Position numbers and translations under genes: made by a program
Shown: in pieces, positions 6,123 through 8,506 of the stretch
How positions within the stretch are numbered: position 1 is the first letter of the stretch
Layout: every line of letters starts with the position of its first letter
Notes under the pieces: model-generated
What the model was told of the DNA's origin: nothing
Seen by the model: the letters and a program-made list of their open reading frames with translations, nothing else
The model's database searches: none
Origin: an uncultured Oscillospiraceae bacterium
GTDB taxonomy: Bacteria > Bacillota > Clostridia > Oscillospirales > Oscillospiraceae
Direction of reading: 5' to 3'
Length of the DNA: 8,506 nt
Assembly: GCA_944385455.1 (NCBI GenBank)
Contig: CALWXI010000104.1
Span: 1-8,506 of the forward strand

Positions 6123-6485
6123 TTACAGGCCGAAGGCCCCCAGGTTCAGTCCCCCGGTGACGCCCTCCAGGCTCTTGTCCATGGCCTCGCCGGCCTGACG
6201 CAGAGCCTCGTTGACGGCGGAGACCACCAGGTCCTGGAGCATCTCCACATCCTCCGGGTCCACCGCCTCGGGCTTGATGGTGACGGAGAGGACCTCCTTC
6301 TTGCCGTTGACACGGGCCTCCACCACACCGCCGCCCACGCTGGCGGTGAACTCCTGGGCCTCCCCCGCCTCCTGGGCGGCGTTCATCTGCTGCTGCATCT
6401 CCTGGATCTTCTGCTGCATCTCAGCCTGACGCTGAGCGCCGGACACCTTTCCGTTGGTAAATCCGCGGCGTGCACTGTATCCCAT
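6123..6485 (-). CDS. ybaB: YbaB/EbfC family nucleoid-associated protein
   Basis: A 120-residue member of the family of small dimeric DNA-binding proteins encoded next to dnaX in most bacteria. The family core is clear: a Gln/Met-rich coiled helix (about 18-40, QRQAEMQQKIQEMQQQM), a beta region TASVGGGVVEARVNGKKEVLSVTI (in two halves, 47-57 and 58-70), then KPEAVDPEDVEMLQDLV (71-87) and VNEALRQA (91-98), ending in a Gly-rich tail. The first 16 residues (MGYSARRGFTNGK) are not the usual Met/Gly-rich leader, but AAGGAG stands 9 nt before this ATG; an ATG at 6492 is out of frame and only about 2 nt from that site. It lies 19 nt after dnaX and is surely co-transcribed. A recR gene, the normal next neighbour, does not follow. 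Confidence 0.93.
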   Translation of the reverse strand: MGYSARRGFTNGKVSGAQRQAEMQQKIQEMQQQMNAAQEAGEAQEFTASVGGGVVEARVNGKKEVLSVTIKPEAVDPEDVEMLQDLVVSAVNEALRQAGEAMDKSLEGVTGGLNLGAFGL

Positions 6486-6504
6486 GGTTCATTTCTCCTT
6501 TTCG

Positions 6505-8193
6505 TTACTTGATGGTGATGTTGTCAAACTGGCTGCCGAACTGCAGCAGGTGTTTGAAATTTTCCTCCGGGGACGTCGCCGGAGGCTCTCCCACCCGGAA
6601 GAGCACCTGCACCGGCTCTCCGCAGGCCTCCTGCAGCACGCCCCGCACCCGGTCGTTGTCCAGCCGGCCCAGGGTGAGCTCGTCGGCGGCATAGACCGTC
6701 AGCCGGCCCGCCTCCACCACGCCGGTGCACATATCCAGAAACGCCCGGTACATGGGCGGCAGACGGCCCTTGCAGTGCTCGGCCAGCTCCCGCCAGCCCC
6801 CGGCGGGGACGGCGGGCGGCGCCTCTTTTGCGGCGGGAGCCTCCTGTGCGGGGGGCACTGCCTGCCCCACAGGGGCGGCCGGCTCCGCCGGCACGTCAAA
6901 GACCCGCTCTCCCGGCTCCTCCGGCATCGGCGGCTCCTCCAGGGGGAAGGGCGGCGCGTCGTCCTCCTGCGGCGCCGGGGACGGCTTGGACGCCCGCGGA
7001 GCGCGCTCCGGGGCCCGGGACGGCGATGCGTCCCGCCGCCGGGGAGCGGCGGAGACGGCGCCCTCCTCCAGCCGCTGGATCCGGGCCTCCAGGGCCGTGA
7101 GGTCGGCGCTGAGAGACTCGTCGCAGAGCCGCAGCAGGCACAGCTCCGCGTCGGTGCGGCGGTTGGCGCTCAGGGGCAGCTGGGCCAGAGCGGCCTGCAG
7201 CGTGGTGGCCAGATACAAAAGGCGGCTGCCGGAGACCTCCTTTCCCAGGCGGTCCAGCGCGGCGCCGTCATATCCGCCGGAGAGCAGGGCATCGCCGCCC
7301 TTGGGAGCGGTGCGCCGCAGCAGCAGGTCCCGGGTGAGGGTGGAAAGCTCCCCCAGCACGGCCCCCACATCCTTGCCCCCGGCGTACAGCTCGTCCAGCT
7401 GCAGCAGAGCCGCCTGGGCGTCCCGGCCCAGAACGGCCTCCATCAGCCGGGCGGTCTGAAGGTTCCCGGCCAGACCCAGCACCTCCAGCACGGCGGCGCT
7501 GTCCACGGTTCCGCCGGCGGCGGCGCACTGGTCCAGCAGGGAGAGCCCGTCCCGCAGCGCGCCGTCGGCCAGGCGGGACAAAAGCTCCGCCCCGTCGTGC
7601 GTCAGGGGGATGCCCTCCTGCCCGGCCACATAGGAAAGCCGGGCCGCCACATCGGCGGGGGCGATGCGCTTGAAGGAAAACCGCTGGCACCGGGAGAGGA
7701 TGGTGGCGGGCACCTTGTGCAGCTCCGTGGTGGCCAGGATGAACATCAGATGCTCCGGCGGCTCCTCCAGGATCTTGAGGAGGGCGTTGAAGGCCGGGGT
7801 GGAGAGCATGTGGACCTCGTCGACGATGTAGACCCGCTTGCGGACGTTGGCGGGAGAATAGACGGCCTCGTCCCGGAGGGCCCGGACCTGATCCACGCCG
7901 TTGTTGGAGGCGGCGTCCAGCTCCAGCACATCCAGGAAGCTGCCGCTCTCGATGCCCTGGCAGGCCTCGCAGCGGCAGCAGGGGTCGCCGTCCACGGGGT
8001 GCTCGCAGTTGACGGCCTTGGCCAGGATCTTGGCGCAGGTGGTCTTGCCGGTGCCCCGGGTGCCGGTGAAGAGGTAGGCGTGGGAGGTGCGGCCCTCGGC
8101 CACCTGCCGGCGCAGAGTGTCGGTGATATGGGACTGCCCGATGACGTCGGAGAACGTCTTGGGCCGCCATTTGCGGTACAGGGCCTGATACAT
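6505..8193 (-). CDS. dnaX: DNA polymerase III subunit gamma/tau
   Basis: The ATPase of the clamp loader, which opens and loads the sliding clamp for the replicative polymerase. The start at 8193 (MYQALYRKWRPKTF, the standard N-terminus) has GGGAGG 6 nt upstream; the frame continues upstream into the SRP RNA but without meaning. Motifs: Walker A GTRGTGKT (44-51), zinc cysteines C63, C72, C75 and C78, Walker B VYIVDEVH (121-128), SRC (167-169) and sensor 2 ALRDGLSLLD (212-221). The collar domain extends to about 365, followed by a Pro/Ala/Glu-rich linker (about 380-464) and a C-terminal tau-like domain (about 465-562). Total 562 residues, normal for Bacillota. I see no A-rich slippery heptamer of the E. 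coli kind, so a separate gamma product by frameshifting is not indicated. It follows the SRP RNA gene and precedes ybaB. Confidence 0.97.
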   Translation of the reverse strand: MYQALYRKWRPKTFSDVIGQSHITDTLRRQVAEGRTSHAYLFTGTRGTGKTTCAKILAKAVNCEHPVDGDPCCRCEACQGIESGSFLDVLELDAASNNGVDQVRALRDEAVYSPANVRKRVYIVDEVHMLSTPAFNALLKILEEPPEHLMFILATTELHKVPATILSRCQRFSFKRIAPADVAARLSYVAGQEGIPLTHDGAELLSRLADGALRDGLSLLDQCAAAGGTVDSAAVLEVLGLAGNLQTARLMEAVLGRDAQAALLQLDELYAGGKDVGAVLGELSTLTRDLLLRRTAPKGGDALLSGGYDGAALDRLGKEVSGSRLLYLATTLQAALAQLPLSANRRTDAELCLLRLCDESLSADLTALEARIQRLEEGAVSAAPRRRDASPSRAPERAPRASKPSPAPQEDDAPPFPLEEPPMPEEPGERVFDVPAEPAAPVGQAVPPAQEAPAAKEAPPAVPAGGWRELAEHCKGRLPPMYRAFLDMCTGVVEAGRLTVYAADELTLGRLDNDRVRGVLQEACGEPVQVLFRVGEPPATSPEENFKHLLQFGSQFDNITIK

Positions 8194-8205
8194 GGGCTGC
8201 CTCCC

Positions 8206-8213
8206 AAAAAGAA
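8206..8213 (-). terminator. T-tract after the SRP RNA, possible partial terminator
   Basis: On the minus strand TTCTTTTT follows the closing SRP RNA helix after a TACCG spacer, and the dnaX ribosome site begins at the next base. The five A before the RNA (8356-8360) could pair with these T and extend the helix. Partial termination here would give much SRP RNA with some readthrough to dnaX. The 5-nt spacer makes this a weak terminator at best. Confidence 0.35.
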
Positions 8214-8218
8214 CGGTA

Positions 8219-8355
8219 GTCCTCCGTATACAGCTGCGGAACCGGCGCCCTCGCGGCACATGTGACATCCCGCTTAATGCTGCTCGGTTCCCCGCCTGAC
8301 ATGGTTCGCGGGGTCCCATTGCGCGAGACCGGCTCCGCAGCTGTACGCGGAGGAC
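8219..8355 (-). ncRNA. ffs: Signal recognition particle RNA, small bacterial type
   Basis: This is the RNA core of SRP; with Ffh it targets nascent membrane and secreted proteins. Read on the minus strand, the ends pair as GTCCTCCG (8355-8348) with CGGAGGAC (8226-8219), followed by a perfect 12-bp helix (TACAGCTGCGGA with TCCGCAGCTGTA), then GCCGG/CCGGT and CTCGCG/CGCGAG, giving one long hairpin. The tip is domain IV: GTCAGG and AGCAGC form the symmetric internal loop that binds Ffh, and a GGAA tetraloop is closed by a CGG/CCG stem; CCCGC/GCGGG lies below the asymmetric loop. At about 137 nt it lacks the Alu domain of the Bacillus-type 6S-like scRNA. Position directly upstream of dnaX matches many Firmicutes. 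Exact ends are inferred from pairing and may be trimmed in vivo. Confidence 0.94.
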
Positions 8356-8373
8356 TTTTTCAATAGCCCATAT

Positions 8374-8402
8374 ATCTTACTATATTCTCCGGCGATTATC
8401 AA
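8374..8402 (-). promoter_or_regulatory. Promoter of the SRP RNA (and probably dnaX-ybaB)
   Basis: On the minus strand TTGATA (8402-8397) and TAAGAT (8379-8374) are separated by 17 bp. Predicted initiation near 8367 leaves a short leader of about 12 nt before the first paired base of the SRP RNA, consistent with 5' processing. TATAGT a few bases upstream is an alternative -10 but has no -35 at the right distance. No separate promoter for dnaX fits in the 25 nt between RNA and ATG. Confidence 0.6.
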
Positions 8403-8426
8403 CCGAAATTTTGCCGTTTCCCAAAA

Positions 8427-8446
8427 TTTTCGCGCCGGCGGGAAAA
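8427..8446. repeat. 20-bp near-perfect palindrome, candidate operator
   Basis: TTTTC, a G, CGCCGGCG, a G, then GAAAA form a palindrome in which only the two symmetric G positions fail to pair. It lies between the divergent SRP RNA and right-edge promoters, centred about 52 bp upstream of the predicted plus-strand start. An AAATTT element also recurs at 8406-8411 and 8424-8429, 18 bp apart. Protein binding is inference. Confidence 0.45.
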
Positions 8447-8453
8447 TCAGGGC

Positions 8454-8481
8454 TTTACAACAGCGGAAAACGTGGTATAAT
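8454..8481 (+). promoter_or_regulatory. Strong promoter reading out of the right edge
   Basis: TTTACA (8454-8459) and a consensus TATAAT (8476-8481) with a 16-bp spacer form a sigma-A promoter facing right. The transcript would start near 8488 and the gene it serves is beyond the window. Confidence 0.75.
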
Positions 8482-8482
8482 A

Positions 8483-8502
8483 TCTCATGTCGCCGCATGA
8501 GA
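8483..8502 (+). repeat. Inverted repeat at the predicted start of the rightward transcript
   Basis: TCTCATG (8483-8489) and CATGAGA (8496-8502) are a perfect 7-bp dyad around TCGCCG, beginning 2 bp after the -10 and covering the predicted start site. It could be a repressor site over the start, or part of a leader stem if initiation is slightly upstream. The window ends four bases later. Confidence 0.5.
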
Positions 8503-8506
8503 GACA

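Noticed and set aside
4279..6198. 639-codon open frame on the plus strand opposite the DUF4127 gene
   Set aside because: Its composition is rich in Gly, Arg, Val and His without family motifs, it has no ribosome site, and it mirrors a real gene in GC-rich DNA where stop codons are rare.
6505..8193. Programmed frameshift in dnaX making a short gamma subunit
   Set aside because: I looked for an A-rich slippery heptamer on the coding strand and found only runs of four A, so there is no support.
6454..8265. 603-codon open frame on the plus strand opposite dnaX
   Set aside because: It is antisense to an unmistakable dnaX and runs through the SRP RNA; no start signal and no protein-like pattern.
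8274..8498. 74-codon minus-strand frame upstream of dnaX
   Set aside because: It overlaps both right-edge promoters and the 5' half of the SRP RNA and lacks a ribosome site.

Overview
The window looks like chromosomal DNA from a GC-rich Bacillota, most probably an anaerobic spore-former of the Oscillospiraceae or a related clostridial group. This rests on AGGAGG-type ribosome sites, sigma-A-like promoters, an SRP RNA-dnaX-ybaB block as in Firmicutes, a YaaH/SleL-type LysM-GH18 protein usually tied to spore cortex, and a DUF4127 lipoprotein. Base composition is visibly high in GC (by eye roughly two thirds) and uniform across genes. No mobile element, CRISPR array or tRNA was found. The taxonomic placement is inference.

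Layout, left to right. Positions 1-1251 (+) hold the 3' part of a LysM-GH18 glycosidase gene, open at the left edge. A perfect hairpin separates it from a convergent three-gene operon on the minus strand (3240 down to 1298): an ApbE-family FMN transferase lipoprotein, a membrane-anchored NusG-domain-II protein, and a Gx-transporter / heptaprenyl-diphosphate-synthase-component-I-like membrane protein. This order resembles the fmnB-eetA-eetB part of the flavin-based extracellular electron transfer locus of Listeria. The operon and an unknown polytopic membrane protein gene (3453-4214, +) diverge from a shared 212-bp intergenic region with a clear promoter on each strand; an inverted repeat sits in the spacer of the apbE promoter.

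Two back-to-back hairpins (4225-4294) close the membrane protein gene and the convergent DUF4127 lipoprotein gene (6066 down to 4300, -). Upstream of the latter, with a strong hairpin between, lies the information-processing block on the minus strand: a short SRP RNA (8355-8219), dnaX (8193-6505) and ybaB (6485-6123). recR, which usually follows ybaB, is absent. The right edge (8356-8506) is a second divergent promoter region: one promoter for the SRP RNA and a strong one reading out of the window, with two palindromic elements around it.

Functionally the window combines a housekeeping block (protein targeting RNA, clamp loader, nucleoid protein) with a cell-envelope block (flavinylation and a possible quinone/electron-transfer membrane module, an unknown membrane protein, an unknown lipoprotein and a peptidoglycan-binding glycosidase). 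I see no unmistakably new system. The best leads are the small flavin/electron-transfer-like operon, the unknown membrane protein divergent to it, and the DUF4127 lipoprotein behind a hairpin next to its ribosome site.
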